A stretch of 64,000 nucleotides of DNA, taken from assembly GCA_016865505.2 (NCBI GenBank), contig AP025252.1:5416137-5480136 (forward strand), in the 5' to 3' direction. Below are positions 43,890-52,114 of this stretch, in pieces (position 1 is the stretch's first letter; each line of letters starts with the position of its first letter). Under the pieces are notes generated by a model. It worked only from the letters and a program-made list of their open reading frames with translations, searched no databases and was not told where the DNA came from. Source of the DNA: Bryobacterales bacterium F-183 (lineage in GTDB: Bacteria; Acidobacteriota; Terriglobia; Bryobacterales; Bryobacteraceae). Made by a program: the position numbers and the translations under genes.

Positions 43890-44569
43890 ATTAGCAGTCC
43901 GATTGCAGCGACCAAGACCGGCCGCAACAACCCGCCAGCCAGGAACCAGGCGATCCAGATACCGAACATAGCGAGGAAGCCCGTGCGCGTAGCCGCGCGA
44001 AATGCCTCTGCCGCGCGTTCGGGAAGGATCAGCGCGATTGCGGTGTTGCCGTCGAGCGGCGGCACGGGCAGCATGTTGAAGAAGGCGAGCAGTACGTTCT
44101 GGCAGAACATCAGACTGAGAAAGATGGCCAGACCTTCCGCGGCAGTGCCGGGAGCAGCCGCCACGAGTTCTGAGAATCCCGGATTGGTGGGGGTGAAGGT
44201 ACCGGCGACCAGCCCGATGCGGATGCCGATTGCGGCGATCAACACCAGAATCACGTTTGCTGCCGGCCCTGCGAGCGCCATCCAGGCGGCGCGACGAGGG
44301 TAACGCTGTTCCCAATAGGGATCGTACGGCGCGGAACCCCAGCCAATGAGCATGCCGCCCAGGGTCAGGCTGAGCAAGGGCATCACCACCATGCCCCAGG
44401 GTTCGCGCTGGATGTGCGGCATCGGGTTGAGGGTGACCTGACCCGCCTGATAGGCCGTCAGGTCACCACCCCATTTTGCTACCAGTGCGTGCGCCGCCTC
44501 ATGGCAGGTGACAGACAAAAGGAACACCACGTACCACATGAGGTACAGCGCGAGATCTTCTGGATTCAT
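43883..44569 (-). CDS. Site-2 protease family (M50) membrane metalloprotease
   Basis: A 228-residue integral membrane protein. The zinc motif HEAAHA lies in the first helix region (H23, E24, H27; SVTCHEAAHALVAKWGG), and the distal ligand is in NMLPVPPLDG (Asp near residue 173). About five or six helices are visible, with no PDZ domain, so this is the compact S2P type (FtsH-independent, SpoIVFB/Rv2869c-like short forms). It starts 6 bp after the ClpB-like ATPase and is likely co-transcribed with it. Intramembrane proteolysis of an unknown substrate is expected. Confidence 0.88.
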   Translation of the reverse strand: MNPEDLALYLMWYVVFLLSVTCHEAAHALVAKWGGDLTAYQAGQVTLNPMPHIQREPWGMVVMPLLSLTLGGMLIGWGSAPYDPYWEQRYPRRAAWMALAGPAANVILVLIAAIGIRIGLVAGTFTPTNPGFSELVAAAPGTAAEGLAIFLSLMFCQNVLLAFFNMLPVPPLDGNTAIALILPERAAEAFRAATRTGFLAMFGIWIAWFLAGGLLRPVLVAAIGLLIY

Positions 44570-44575
44570 GAACTT

Positions 44576-45682
44576 CTAGGATACCGTTCCCTCCTTGGGC
44601 GGCACGGGATCCAACTTGGGAACAATGCGTAGGGATTGACCGTCCTTTTCGAGTTCGATTGCCACGCGGCACCCCGGTTCGATGCGCCCGGCGGCGAGCA
44701 GAGCCGAGATCGGCTGGGTCACCGTCCGCAGGATGGTTCGCTTGAGTTCCCGCGCACCGTATTCGACACTGGTGCCGTTGCGGAGCAAGAACTGCTTGGC
44801 GCCCTTGGAGATCGCCAGACGAAACGCGCGCCCACCCAGACGCCGGATGATGTGCGACTGGAGATCCGCCAGTTGAAGATCGAGGATGGCGGAAAGCGCT
44901 GCTGCGGTGAGCGGACGGTACGTCAGCACCACATCGATCCGATTGACGAACTCCGGCGAGAACTTGCGGCGAACCGCAGCAACGCCAATGCGCTTCAGCT
45001 TGTCTTCGGCAGAGTCAAGGTTGTCATCGTGACCCGGCTTGGCGACAGCCTCCAGGCCGAACCAGGGCTTGAGCTGACGTGCCATCGCCTCGGCACCCAG
45101 GTTGCTGGTGAGAAAGATCAGGCTGCGTTCGAAGTTCACTGTGTTGTTGTCGCCCAGGCGCAGAGTCGCCTTGTCCAATACACCGAGCAACAGACGCGCG
45201 AGGCTGCCTGCTGCTTTTTCCACTTCATCAAAGAGCACGATCGACAGATTGCAGTGTTCACTGGTTGCGGCGTTCAACTTGGCCTGCGTCAGCATTGGCT
45301 GCGTTTCCCTATGTCCCAAATAGCCGGGAGGGGCGCCAATGAGTTTGGCGACCTCATGCTCCATCTGGAACTCGCCGCAATCCACGCGTACCATCGACTT
45401 TTCGCTGCCATGGAGCATTTCCGCCAACGCTTCCACCGTACGGGTCTTGCCGGTGCCTGTGGGTCCCAGCAAGAGAAATACGCCTGCAGGACGATTTTCC
45501 GGCGCCAGACCAGCGCGATGCATTTGAATGTAGGGGACAATCTGGCGCAGCGCGTTGGGCTGCCCCACTACCTTCCTCTCGAGCACGCCGTAGAAATCCT
45601 GCAACGTTTCTGCTCCGGACTGCGATTCCGGGTTTGAGGATTCCCAACGGCGCGGCCGTACCGACTGAATATTGTTCTTCAT
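44576..45682 (-). CDS. Stand-alone ClpB-D2-like AAA+ ATPase
   Basis: A 368-residue protein made essentially of one AAA+ module of the ClpA/B second-domain type. The start of the module is GVLERKVVGQPNALRQIVPYIQ; Walker A LLGPTGTGKTRTVEAL; pore-loop region IGAPPGYLGHRE; Walker B IVLFDEVEKAAGSL; sensor-1 FLTSNLGAEAMA; the arginine finger region KFSPEFVNRIDVV; and the D2-small domain with YGARELKRTI. There is no N-domain, D1 or middle domain, and no ClpP-binding loop is apparent. It may unfold proteins alone or feed the adjacent M50 protease. Confidence 0.87.
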   Translation of the reverse strand: MKNNIQSVRPRRWESSNPESQSGAETLQDFYGVLERKVVGQPNALRQIVPYIQMHRAGLAPENRPAGVFLLLGPTGTGKTRTVEALAEMLHGSEKSMVRVDCGEFQMEHEVAKLIGAPPGYLGHRETQPMLTQAKLNAATSEHCNLSIVLFDEVEKAAGSLARLLLGVLDKATLRLGDNNTVNFERSLIFLTSNLGAEAMARQLKPWFGLEAVAKPGHDDNLDSAEDKLKRIGVAAVRRKFSPEFVNRIDVVLTYRPLTAAALSAILDLQLADLQSHIIRRLGGRAFRLAISKGAKQFLLRNGTSVEYGARELKRTILRTVTQPISALLAAGRIEPGCRVAIELEKDGQSLRIVPKLDPVPPKEGTVS

Positions 45683-45741
45683 CTTGCGAGAGCTACGATC
45701 CCCCTTACGCGAGAGAGTATACGCGGCGCTTGCGGTGAAAC

Positions 45742-45772
45742 TCGGGCTTTGGGTGGGCCAAATGGAGCCCGA
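45742..45772 (-). terminator. Hairpin after wecB
   Basis: In the 111-bp gap between wecB and the ATPase, TCGGGCT pairs with AGCCCGA (7 bp) around an inner stem TTTGG/CCAAA with loop CCCAC. It starts about 22 bases after the wecB stop. No T-run follows on the minus strand, so it may be a weak or factor-dependent terminator, or a structured leader of the ATPase gene. Confidence 0.4.
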
Positions 45773-45793
45773 AGGGACGCCTTAATGTAGGCG

Positions 45794-46909
45794 CTAGTTG
45801 TTGAAGAATGAGCGAATTAGGGAGGCGATACGGGCACTTGCCTGACCATCCCCGTACGGGTTGTGAACGCGCGACATTGCGGCGTAGGAATCGTGGTTGT
45901 CCAATAGATTCACGCATTCCGAAACGATTCGTTCACAATGCGGGCCAACCAGTTTCACGGTTCCCGCGGCTACGGCCTCGGGGCGTTCGGTCTTGTCCCG
46001 CATGACGAGAATCGGCTTCCCCAAAGACGGACCTTCCTCCTGCACGCCGCCCGAATCGGTAAGCAGAATGTAAGCCTGCCGCATGAGGTCGACGAATTCG
46101 ACGTAGCCAAGTGGTTCGAGCAAAGTGATGTTTGCTCTGGCGCGTAATGTTTGCTCTACAATGCCGCGAACGTTGGGGTTCGGATGTACGGGGTATACGA
46201 TTTCGACGTCGTCCCGCTGGGAGAGCCGGACAAGAGAGTCGCAGATTTGTTGGAAGCCTTCGCCGAAGCTCTCACGACGGTGCGCGGTAACAAGGATCAG
46301 CTTCTTTGCAGGGTTGGGCCGGAACACCGGATTGGGAACGTGCAGTGAGCCAGACTCCAACCCGTCACGCACGTGGAGCACAGCGTCAATGCCGGTGTTG
46401 CCAGTGACAAACACCGAAGCAGGGTTGACGCCCTCATTGAGTAGATTTTGGCGGGCTCCGCCGGTTGCGGCGAAGTGCAGCGTGGCCAGACGCCCCGTGA
46501 GCACCCGGTTCGACTCTTCGGGAAAGGGCTGCGCGAGATCCCAGGTGCGGAGGCCTGCCTCCACGTGCCCTACTGGGATGCGCTGATAGAAGGCTGCCAG
46601 GGCGCCGGCAAACGTGGTTGTGGTGTCACCTTGGACAAGCACCAAGTCCGGCTTGGCGTCTAGCAGCACAGGTTCTAGAGCGCCAAGGATACGACTGGTG
46701 CTTTGCGACAGGGTTTGCGCCTGCTGCATGAGATTCAGGTCGTAGTCGGGTTTGACCGCGAAGGCATCCAACACCTGATCGAGCAGGCCGCGATGCTGTC
46801 CCGTGACACACACCGTTGGCTCGATATCGGAGGTTTCGCGCATGTGGCGCACGGCCGGGCACAACTTAATAGCCTCCGGACGGGTGCCGAAAACGAACAG
46901 AACTCGCAA
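45794..46909 (-). CDS. wecB: UDP-N-acetylglucosamine 2-epimerase (non-hydrolysing)
   Basis: A 371-residue enzyme that makes UDP-ManNAc, a precursor of surface polysaccharides. It begins RVLFVFGTRPEAIKLCPAV, the family start, with VQGDTTTTFAGALAAFYQRI, PVGHVEAGLRTWDLAQPFPEE, LILVTAHRRESFGEGF and LLTDSGGVQEEGPSLGKPI all in place. Length is typical. The TTG at 46909 is the only good start and lacks a strong ribosome-binding site; it lies 16 bp after infA. No other wec or glycosyltransferase genes are in the window. Confidence 0.95.
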   Translation of the reverse strand: MRVLFVFGTRPEAIKLCPAVRHMRETSDIEPTVCVTGQHRGLLDQVLDAFAVKPDYDLNLMQQAQTLSQSTSRILGALEPVLLDAKPDLVLVQGDTTTTFAGALAAFYQRIPVGHVEAGLRTWDLAQPFPEESNRVLTGRLATLHFAATGGARQNLLNEGVNPASVFVTGNTGIDAVLHVRDGLESGSLHVPNPVFRPNPAKKLILVTAHRRESFGEGFQQICDSLVRLSQRDDVEIVYPVHPNPNVRGIVEQTLRARANITLLEPLGYVEFVDLMRQAYILLTDSGGVQEEGPSLGKPILVMRDKTERPEAVAAGTVKLVGPHCERIVSECVNLLDNHDSYAAMSRVHNPYGDGQASARIASLIRSFFNN

Positions 46910-46925
46910 AGTGGAAAAGCTTGGT

Positions 46926-47144
46926 TTACTTGTGACGGTAGGTGATCCGTCCCTTGGTCAAGTCGTAGGGCGACATTTCCAAGGTCACGCGATCTCCGGC
47001 GAGAACGCGGATACGGTTGCGGCGCAATTTGCCTGCGAGGTGTGCCAGGATTGTACGTTCCTGATCCAACTGCACGCTGAACAATCCACTGGGGAACTTC
47101 TCAACGACGGTCCCGGTGACTTCGATCGAATCTTCTTTACTCAT
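46926..47144 (-). CDS. infA: Translation initiation factor IF-1
   Basis: A 72-residue OB-fold protein of the 30S initiation complex. It reads [20 protein letters not shown], then [21 protein letters not shown] and ends [12 protein letters not shown]; the family ends GRI-x-Y-R. An excellent ribosome-binding site (GGAGG, 47148-47152) precedes ATG 47144. It is not in the usual secY/rpmJ/rpsM ribosomal cluster here but sits upstream of wecB, with a TATAAT (47180-47185) in front. Confidence 0.96.
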   Translation of the reverse strand: MSKEDSIEVTGTVVEKFPSGLFSVQLDQERTILAHLAGKLRRNRIRVLAGDRVTLEMSPYDLTKGRITYRHK

Positions 47145-47179
47145 CTGCCTCCAATGCAGGGTGTAGTAGTTACGTGACG

Positions 47180-47185
47180 ATTATA
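47180..47185 (-). promoter_or_regulatory. Candidate -10 element upstream of infA
   Basis: TATAAT lies on the minus strand 36 bases upstream of infA, overlapping the stop of the YqiA-like gene. No matching -35 is obvious at 16-18 bases upstream (CGAATC-like sequence), so this is a weak candidate. A chance match in a low-constraint gap is possible. Confidence 0.35.
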
Positions 47186-47807
47186 GCCCAAAGAAGGCCT
47201 TGGATTCGCGCCAAAGGATATCGGTGACATCGGTAAGTTGGTGATCGGACTCCAAAATACGCAAGGTCGCGTTGGGGTGTTTGGCAACAAATCGTTCGGA
47301 CAGAAAACTGGGTACGACGTCGTCGCTGCGGCCATGAAAGATCAGCGCCGGCTGCTGGAAGTCCGGATAATCGGCGTACTGTGCGGCGTCTTCCACCAAC
47401 GTGTAGCGAAGGTCCATTTCGCGCTCGTGGCCATAGTGGAAGATCTTTCGGGTGCCGGCGGCCTTCCAGGCCGCAAGATCCTCTGGCTTGAGTTCGCCTG
47501 GATAGCGTGACCCAAAGCAGAACGCCGGTGCCAGCAGAATGAGGCTCTGGACTTGATCGGGATGCGCAGCAGCATACAGCGCGGAAAGGTAGCCGCCAAG
47601 GCTCGAACCGACAAGATGTACCGGCTGGCCGTTGGCTTCCTCTTCCAGGATGCGAAGCTGTCCGCTGATGGTGAGGTTCTCAAAGTCGCCGCCATCGAGG
47701 GCGGGCACGACACATTCGACGCCGCATTCGGTAAGCTTGGCTGCGAAGAAGCGTGCCTTGCTGGAAGCCGGGCTGGAGGCGAAGCCGTGGCAGTAGATGA
47801 CCTTCAT
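47181..47807 (-). CDS. YqiA-like alpha/beta hydrolase (esterase)
   Basis: A 208-residue small alpha/beta hydrolase. It begins MKVIYCHGFASSPASSKARFF, as in YqiA/YcfP. The nucleophile elbow is LVGSSLGGYLSAL (Ser in GxSxG with S-S-L-G), and the catalytic acid and histidine are likely in FHGRSDDVVPS and LESDHQLTD. Soluble; the substrate is a small ester. It overlaps the upstream exported unknown by 4 bp, so it is likely co-transcribed. Confidence 0.88.
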   Translation of the reverse strand: MKVIYCHGFASSPASSKARFFAAKLTECGVECVVPALDGGDFENLTISGQLRILEEEANGQPVHLVGSSLGGYLSALYAAAHPDQVQSLILLAPAFCFGSRYPGELKPEDLAAWKAAGTRKIFHYGHEREMDLRYTLVEDAAQYADYPDFQQPALIFHGRSDDVVPSFLSERFVAKHPNATLRILESDHQLTDVTDILWRESKAFFGL

Positions 47808-48616
47808 TTCTTCTCCGAAAGTGGGCGGAAGCGCTCGTACACGTATTCGTTTTCCACCAGAACGGCACCATCAGCACCAACTTCTTTATGCTTGGCGACG
47901 GTGGGCATCACGCACGGGCAGGCATCGCTCGGTTCGTAGTCCACGCTAAGACGCTGCACACGCCCGTCCATGGCTTCGCTATCCATCGCGATCCGCGCTA
48001 GACGCCAGTCGAAAATACGCAGCCAGATCGTACCTTTGAAGCGCGGCTTTTGTCCAACTTGCTTGCCGGGGGCGAATACAAGCGGCCCTTTGCTATCCGT
48101 TGTGTCGATCGGCGTAAAACTAAAGGCGGCCATTCGAGTGCCTTCTGCAGACGTCTCGTCACCTGTGGCTCGGAACTCGTATCCCGCCAAGGATGCAGCC
48201 GAAAACATGAGCAGCATCTGTCCGAGGTCGGTGGCGGCGCCGTAAATACCGAGCTTTTCGAATCGTTCCAACTGACGACGCCGTTGCTTTTCAGAGCCGT
48301 CGGAGAGTGCCTGAGCAATAGACTCGAGACTGGAAGCAGCCTTCAACGGCTTGCCGTTCAGTTCCCTCATCTGGCGGACCTCACGAATAGCGCCGGCCGC
48401 ATCGCGAGTCTGCACGAACGTGTACTCCGAAATCAGGTTGCGCGGTTCAGGCCCATCCGCTGGGTCGCGATGGATCAAGGTCTCTTTTGTGTACAGTTGC
48501 GACGCGCAACGCGAAAAATCTGCGGCTTCTTTCGGCAGCACCTGCAAAAGGGTCTGCATCGGCGTCGCGGCAGAGGCGATACACATCGCGGCGACGCCGG
48601 CCATCAGCAGCCTCAT
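47804..48616 (-). CDS. Exported protein of unknown function
   Basis: A 270-residue protein from ATG 48616 with signal peptide MRLLMAGVAAMCIASAA. The mature part has a charged helix (EKQRRRQLERFEKLGIY) and a beta-rich C-terminal half (KPRFKGTIWLRIFDWRLARIAMDSE), ending with two cysteines close together (DACPCVM). The C-terminal beta region recalls the LolA/LppX half-barrel style seen in acidobacterial exported proteins, but I cannot assign it. It overlaps both neighbours by 4 bp. Confidence 0.72.
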   Translation of the reverse strand: MRLLMAGVAAMCIASAATPMQTLLQVLPKEAADFSRCASQLYTKETLIHRDPADGPEPRNLISEYTFVQTRDAAGAIREVRQMRELNGKPLKAASSLESIAQALSDGSEKQRRRQLERFEKLGIYGAATDLGQMLLMFSAASLAGYEFRATGDETSAEGTRMAAFSFTPIDTTDSKGPLVFAPGKQVGQKPRFKGTIWLRIFDWRLARIAMDSEAMDGRVQRLSVDYEPSDACPCVMPTVAKHKEVGADGAVLVENEYVYERFRPLSEKK

Positions 48617-49473
48617 GCTGGCAGGGCGGCCTTTTTGTGGCTTTCGGTATAGGCTTTGGTGAAGGCAGAAAACGCCTCACGAACCTTGAGCGTCACCGGG
48701 CCAATGGGAATATGGCCGAACTGATCGAGGTACGTCACAGGCATGACCTCGCGCGTTGTGGAAGTCATGAACACCTCAGTCGCGCCGGTAAGGTCCGCCA
48801 GCAGCAGGATGTGCTCGTGAACTTCCAAACCGAGATCATTGACGATGACATCGCGAGTGATGCCCGCGAGGCAACCGGAACTCATCACCGCTGGGGTGTA
48901 GATGCGGCCGCCCTGTACGATGAAGATGTTCGCCGACGTGCATTCGCTGACTTCATTACGCTCGTTGAGCAGGACAACTTCGTCCAGCCCCTGCTGTTTG
49001 GCACGCTCATACCAGGTGAGGTTTTGGGACCAGGATAAGATCTTGGTCCCGGCAAATTCACATTGGGCGTGACGGGCCTGCGGTACGATGCCGAGCTTGG
49101 CGCTCTCACCCCAGGCAGCAACATCGCGCGTGAAGGCGACTATGTCGTAATCCGATTCGATGCCCGGTGTTTCGAACATACCGCCGCGATTGCGAATAAT
49201 GCTGACCCGAAGCGTCGAGTTGTGTGCCTGATTGGCCTCAATCAGGCTTTGCAACTGCGCTTCCAGATCTTCGGCCGCAGGCATCGGGACATTCATTTTG
49301 CGCGCGTCGCGGGCCATGCGATCCCAATGGCGCTGCCAGGCGAACATGACGCCGTCGTAAACGCGGATGGTGGTAAACACACCCCACCCATTGAGCACAC
49401 CAACTTGACCGGGCGAGAGAAACTTCTCCCTGGTGTCAGTCAGGCGGCCATTGTGCAACAGGAGGGGGTGCAT
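48613..49473 (-). CDS. ilvE: Class IV PLP aminotransferase (branched-chain type)
   Basis: A 286-residue fold type IV PLP enzyme. The PLP lysine is in AGTKILSWSQNLTWYERA. ECTSANIFIV is the diagnostic E-x-x-S-x-N-I/L-F motif binding the cofactor. GCLAGITRDVI and VFMTSTTREVMPV complete the phosphate-binding set. Branched-chain aminotransferases are around 300 residues and this fits; a D-amino acid transaminase or aminodeoxychorismate lyase (PabC) has a similar layout. I favour IlvE-like with moderate certainty. It is separated by 45 bp from the AhpD-like gene. Confidence 0.8.
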   Translation of the reverse strand: MHPLLLHNGRLTDTREKFLSPGQVGVLNGWGVFTTIRVYDGVMFAWQRHWDRMARDARKMNVPMPAAEDLEAQLQSLIEANQAHNSTLRVSIIRNRGGMFETPGIESDYDIVAFTRDVAAWGESAKLGIVPQARHAQCEFAGTKILSWSQNLTWYERAKQQGLDEVVLLNERNEVSECTSANIFIVQGGRIYTPAVMSSGCLAGITRDVIVNDLGLEVHEHILLLADLTGATEVFMTSTTREVMPVTYLDQFGHIPIGPVTLKVREAFSAFTKAYTESHKKAALPA

Positions 49474-49518
49474 ATACTTCGCAGTTTAACTCCCCGGCCG
49501 GGGCGAGGTCTTTGCGGG

Positions 49519-50052
49519 CTAGGCAGCGGCGGGAGTGATGCCGTCGAGTACGGAGGCCACAGCGTGGATCACGGAAGCGATTCGAACCGAGGCAAGGACG
49601 GTTTCTTCGGAAAGCCCTTTTTCGCGCACAACGCGGTCGTGTGAAGCGACACACGCGCCGCAACCGTTGATCGCGGACACGGCAACGCAGAAGAGTTCAA
49701 AGTCCACATGCGAGATGCCATGCATGCGGATGACGTTCATACGCAGACGGGCGGGAATCTCCGCGTACTTGGGATGCTCGACCATGTGCAGGAAGCGGTA
49801 GTAGATGTTGTTCATGCCCATGATGGCGGAGGCGGACTTAGCCGCCTCCAGCACCACCGGTTCCAACACCTTGCTTGCTTCTTGCTCGATGGCGTCGCGC
49901 AGTTGTGCGTTACGCGAAGCGTACGCGCTGGCAACTGCAGTTCCCCAGAGCTGATTGGGAGTGAGTTCCGTCTGCCGCAATACCGTCCCAAGGTTCAACT
50001 TGAGATCTTTGGCATACGCCGGCAGGGACTCTAGCAAGGCTTCAAGAGACAT
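49519..50052 (-). CDS. ahpD: AhpD-like alkylhydroperoxidase (carboxymuconolactone decarboxylase fold)
   Basis: A 177-residue all-helical protein. The redox motif is GCGACVASHDRVVREKG (CxxC with downstream His), as in AhpD, which reduces AhpC using lipoamide. The N-terminus LEALLESLPAYAKDLKLNLG resembles AhpD. Length and neighbourhood (directly after ahpC, gap 9 bp) fit. It is the third gene of the fur/perR-ahpC-ahpD operon. Confidence 0.93.
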   Translation of the reverse strand: MSLEALLESLPAYAKDLKLNLGTVLRQTELTPNQLWGTAVASAYASRNAQLRDAIEQEASKVLEPVVLEAAKSASAIMGMNNIYYRFLHMVEHPKYAEIPARLRMNVIRMHGISHVDFELFCVAVSAINGCGACVASHDRVVREKGLSEETVLASVRIASVIHAVASVLDGITPAAA

Positions 50053-50061
50053 TGTGCTTCG

Positions 50062-50598
50062 TTAGACCTTGAGGGTCTCTTCACCCTTCTTCCAGTTGCA
50101 GGGGCAGAGTTCGTCGGTCTGCAGAGCGTCGAGTACGCGAAGCACTTCTTCCGGATTGCGGCCGACGGAAAGATCGTTCACCGACACGTAGCGGATGATG
50201 CCCTGGGGGTCGACGATGAAGGTGGCGCGCTGTGCGACACCGGCGCCGGGGTCCAGGATGCCGAGGCTCTTGCAGAGCTCGTGCTTGATATCGGCGAGCA
50301 TCGGAAAGGGCAGGTTCTTGAGGTCTTCGTGATGCGTCCGCCAGGCGAGGTGGACGAACTCAGAGTCCGTGCTGCCACCCAGCACCTGGGCGTCGCGATC
50401 CGCGAACTGTCCGTTCAGCTTGCCGAAGGCAGCGATCTCGGTGGGGCAGACGAAGGTGAAGTCCTTGGGCCAGAAGAAGTAGACCTTCCACTTGCCTTCA
50501 TAGTCGTTGCCGGTGATGTCCTGAAAGGTCTTGCCCTTTTCGAGGCTGACGGTGGCCGGCAGCTTGAAGTCGGGGAATTTCTGTCCTACGCCTAACAT
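50062..50598 (-). CDS. ahpC: Alkyl hydroperoxide reductase subunit C (peroxiredoxin)
   Basis: A 178-residue 2-Cys peroxiredoxin from ATG 50598. The peroxidatic cysteine is in DFTFVCPTEIAAFGK, and the resolving cysteine at the C-terminus ELCPCNWKKGEETLKV, the AhpC tail. ATFIVDPQGIIRYVSVNDLSVGRN is also characteristic. It detoxifies H2O2 and organic peroxides with AhpD supplying electrons, as in mycobacteria. It starts 4 bp after the regulator gene stops. Confidence 0.96.
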   Translation of the reverse strand: MLGVGQKFPDFKLPATVSLEKGKTFQDITGNDYEGKWKVYFFWPKDFTFVCPTEIAAFGKLNGQFADRDAQVLGGSTDSEFVHLAWRTHHEDLKNLPFPMLADIKHELCKSLGILDPGAGVAQRATFIVDPQGIIRYVSVNDLSVGRNPEEVLRVLDALQTDELCPCNWKKGEETLKV

Positions 50599-50602
50599 GA
50601 TG

Positions 50603-51100
50603 TTATTTACTTGCTCCTGATGAGTTATTGTTCTGAGTCTTTTTCTTGGATGCGCCGATGCCGCGGCATGATGCGCATAATCCGATAATTTCCACGCTGC
50701 ACCGCGAAACCGCAAAGCCCTTTGGCAAAGGTGTTTTGCCTAGTTCCAATGGCGCTACTTCGGTTTCTTCCAGATCGAAGATCGCCTTGCAGCCGGAGCA
50801 GACCACGTGATGATGCGGGGTCATGTTGGCTTCGAGGCGTAGCGAGCCGTGGTGGAGGCTGACCTCCTTCAAAAGCCCGGTGTCGAGAAACGTTTTTACG
50901 TTCTTGTACACCGTGCCCAACGAGATGGAAGGGATGCGTCCGCGAACCTGTTCGTAGATGTTCTCGGGAGTCGGGTGCTGCCTGGAATCGAGGACGGCTT
51001 CGTAAATCACCTGGCGCTGAAAGGTAAAGGCCATGCCTTGTTCCTTACAGCGCCGGCGCATGTCTTCGATTGCGGCATTGCGGGCCGCGGAGGTCAACAC
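50603..51100 (-). CDS. Fur-family regulator (probably PerR)
   Basis: A 165-residue metalloregulator. The N-terminal winged helix (about 10-95: GMAFTFQRQVIYEAVLDSRQHPT and SISLGTVYKNVKTFLDTGLLKEV) leads to the metal domain with MTPHHHVVCSGCKAIFD (His cluster and CxxC) and LCASCRG (second CxxC). Asp/His positions cannot decide Fur from PerR by eye. Being the first gene of an operon with ahpC and ahpD argues for peroxide sensing. Start GTG at 51100 or ATG at 51061. The C-terminal tail (KKKTQNNNSSG) is polar. Confidence 0.92.
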   Translation of the reverse strand: MLTSAARNAAIEDMRRRCKEQGMAFTFQRQVIYEAVLDSRQHPTPENIYEQVRGRIPSISLGTVYKNVKTFLDTGLLKEVSLHHGSLRLEANMTPHHHVVCSGCKAIFDLEETEVAPLELGKTPLPKGFAVSRCSVEIIGLCASCRGIGASKKKTQNNNSSGASK

Positions 51101-51109
51101 ACTTTTATT

Positions 51110-51130
51110 AAACGATAATGATTATCGTTT
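51110..51130. promoter_or_regulatory. Perfect Fur/PerR operator
   Basis: A perfect 21-bp palindrome: arms of ten bases (AAACGATAAT and its reverse complement) around a central G. Its core GATAAT-G-ATTATC matches the GATAATGATTATC half of the Fur box, and resembles the PerR box. It lies 9 bases upstream of the GTG start of the fur/perR gene, so it would block transcription of the whole regulator-ahpC-ahpD operon: autoregulation and peroxide control. Confidence 0.9.
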
Positions 51131-51141
51131 GTCAAAGAGTC

Positions 51142-52089
51142 TTACTTAAGAAAGTCAGCGATCTGCTGGGTTTCTTCCGCGGATAGGCGCCATTCGGCAG
51201 CGCCGGACACGCCTTCCAACTGGGAGGGCGACCGCAAACCGACGATCGCTGCGGTAACCGCCGGATGGCGGAGCGCCCAAGCGATCGCAACCTCGCCTGG
51301 TGTCTTCCCATGCTTCGCACCGATCTCTCGCAGCAGTTCCACGAGGTTGAGGTTACGCGTGAGGAGCGGCTCCTGGAAGTGCGGCATCCGCTGGCGATGG
51401 TCGTCGGCGGGCATGCTTTGGACACGCTCCCGCGTCATGCGACCGGACAGTAGGCCGGACTTCATCGGCGAGTAGATGATGGTTCCGATGTTGTTTTCGA
51501 GGCAGTACGGCAGAATCTCCGCCTCGATATCAGCAGTGACCATCGAATATGGCGGCTGCAGCGAGGTGATCGGGGCAATGGCCTGCGCGCGCTTCAACTG
51601 CGACACGTTGAAGTTCGATACACCGATCCAGCGGACCTTGCCTTCCTGCTGCAGCTTGGCAAGTTCCGTCCAGCCCTCTTCGATCTCTTCATCGGGCTCC
51701 GGCCAGTGGATCTGGTAGAGATCGATCACGTCGGTCTTGAGGCGGCGAAGGCTGTTCTCGCACTCCTTCCGAACCGAGTCCGCTTTGAGCCGCTTGCCGA
51801 TTTTGCCGAAGTCGTCCCATACGCGGGCGCACTTGGTAAAGACATACGGCCGGGGCGACAGCCCTTCGAGCGCCTTTGCCACAACCTCTTCGGAATGCCC
51901 CAACCCATAAACAGCAGCGGTGTCGATCCAGTTCCAGCCTGCCTCCACGGCGGCCCGAATCGCTGCGATCGATTCCTCATCATCCTGAGGGCCCCAAGCG
52001 AAGGCCCAACCGCCGCCGCCCATCGCCCAGGCTCCGATACCAAGCGGTGTAATCTGCAGATCGCTATTGCCAAGTTGTTTGGTTTGCAT
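51142..52089 (-). CDS. Aldo/keto reductase
   Basis: A 315-residue NAD(P)H-dependent reductase from ATG 52089. It begins KQLGNSDLQITPLGIGAWAM and has the catalytic tetrad: Asp in NWIDTAAVYGLGHSE (also Tyr), Lys in VFTKCARVW, and His in LYQIHWPEPD. GVSNFNVSQLKRA is the substrate-loop segment, and the C-terminal VGLRSPSQLEGV binds the cofactor phosphate. Substrate unknown. It is divergent from the APC permease, 25 bp away. Confidence 0.93.
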   Translation of the reverse strand: MQTKQLGNSDLQITPLGIGAWAMGGGGWAFAWGPQDDEESIAAIRAAVEAGWNWIDTAAVYGLGHSEEVVAKALEGLSPRPYVFTKCARVWDDFGKIGKRLKADSVRKECENSLRRLKTDVIDLYQIHWPEPDEEIEEGWTELAKLQQEGKVRWIGVSNFNVSQLKRAQAIAPITSLQPPYSMVTADIEAEILPYCLENNIGTIIYSPMKSGLLSGRMTRERVQSMPADDHRQRMPHFQEPLLTRNLNLVELLREIGAKHGKTPGEVAIAWALRHPAVTAAIVGLRSPSQLEGVSGAAEWRLSAEETQQIADFLK

Positions 52090-52114
52090 TAAGTTCACAG
52101 CGTACAATACGTGA

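Noticed and set aside
43323-44315. Minus-strand 330-codon frame across DUF2225 and the M50 protease
   Set aside because: It crosses the small ORF and the N-terminal part of M50 in another frame and has no recognisable domain.
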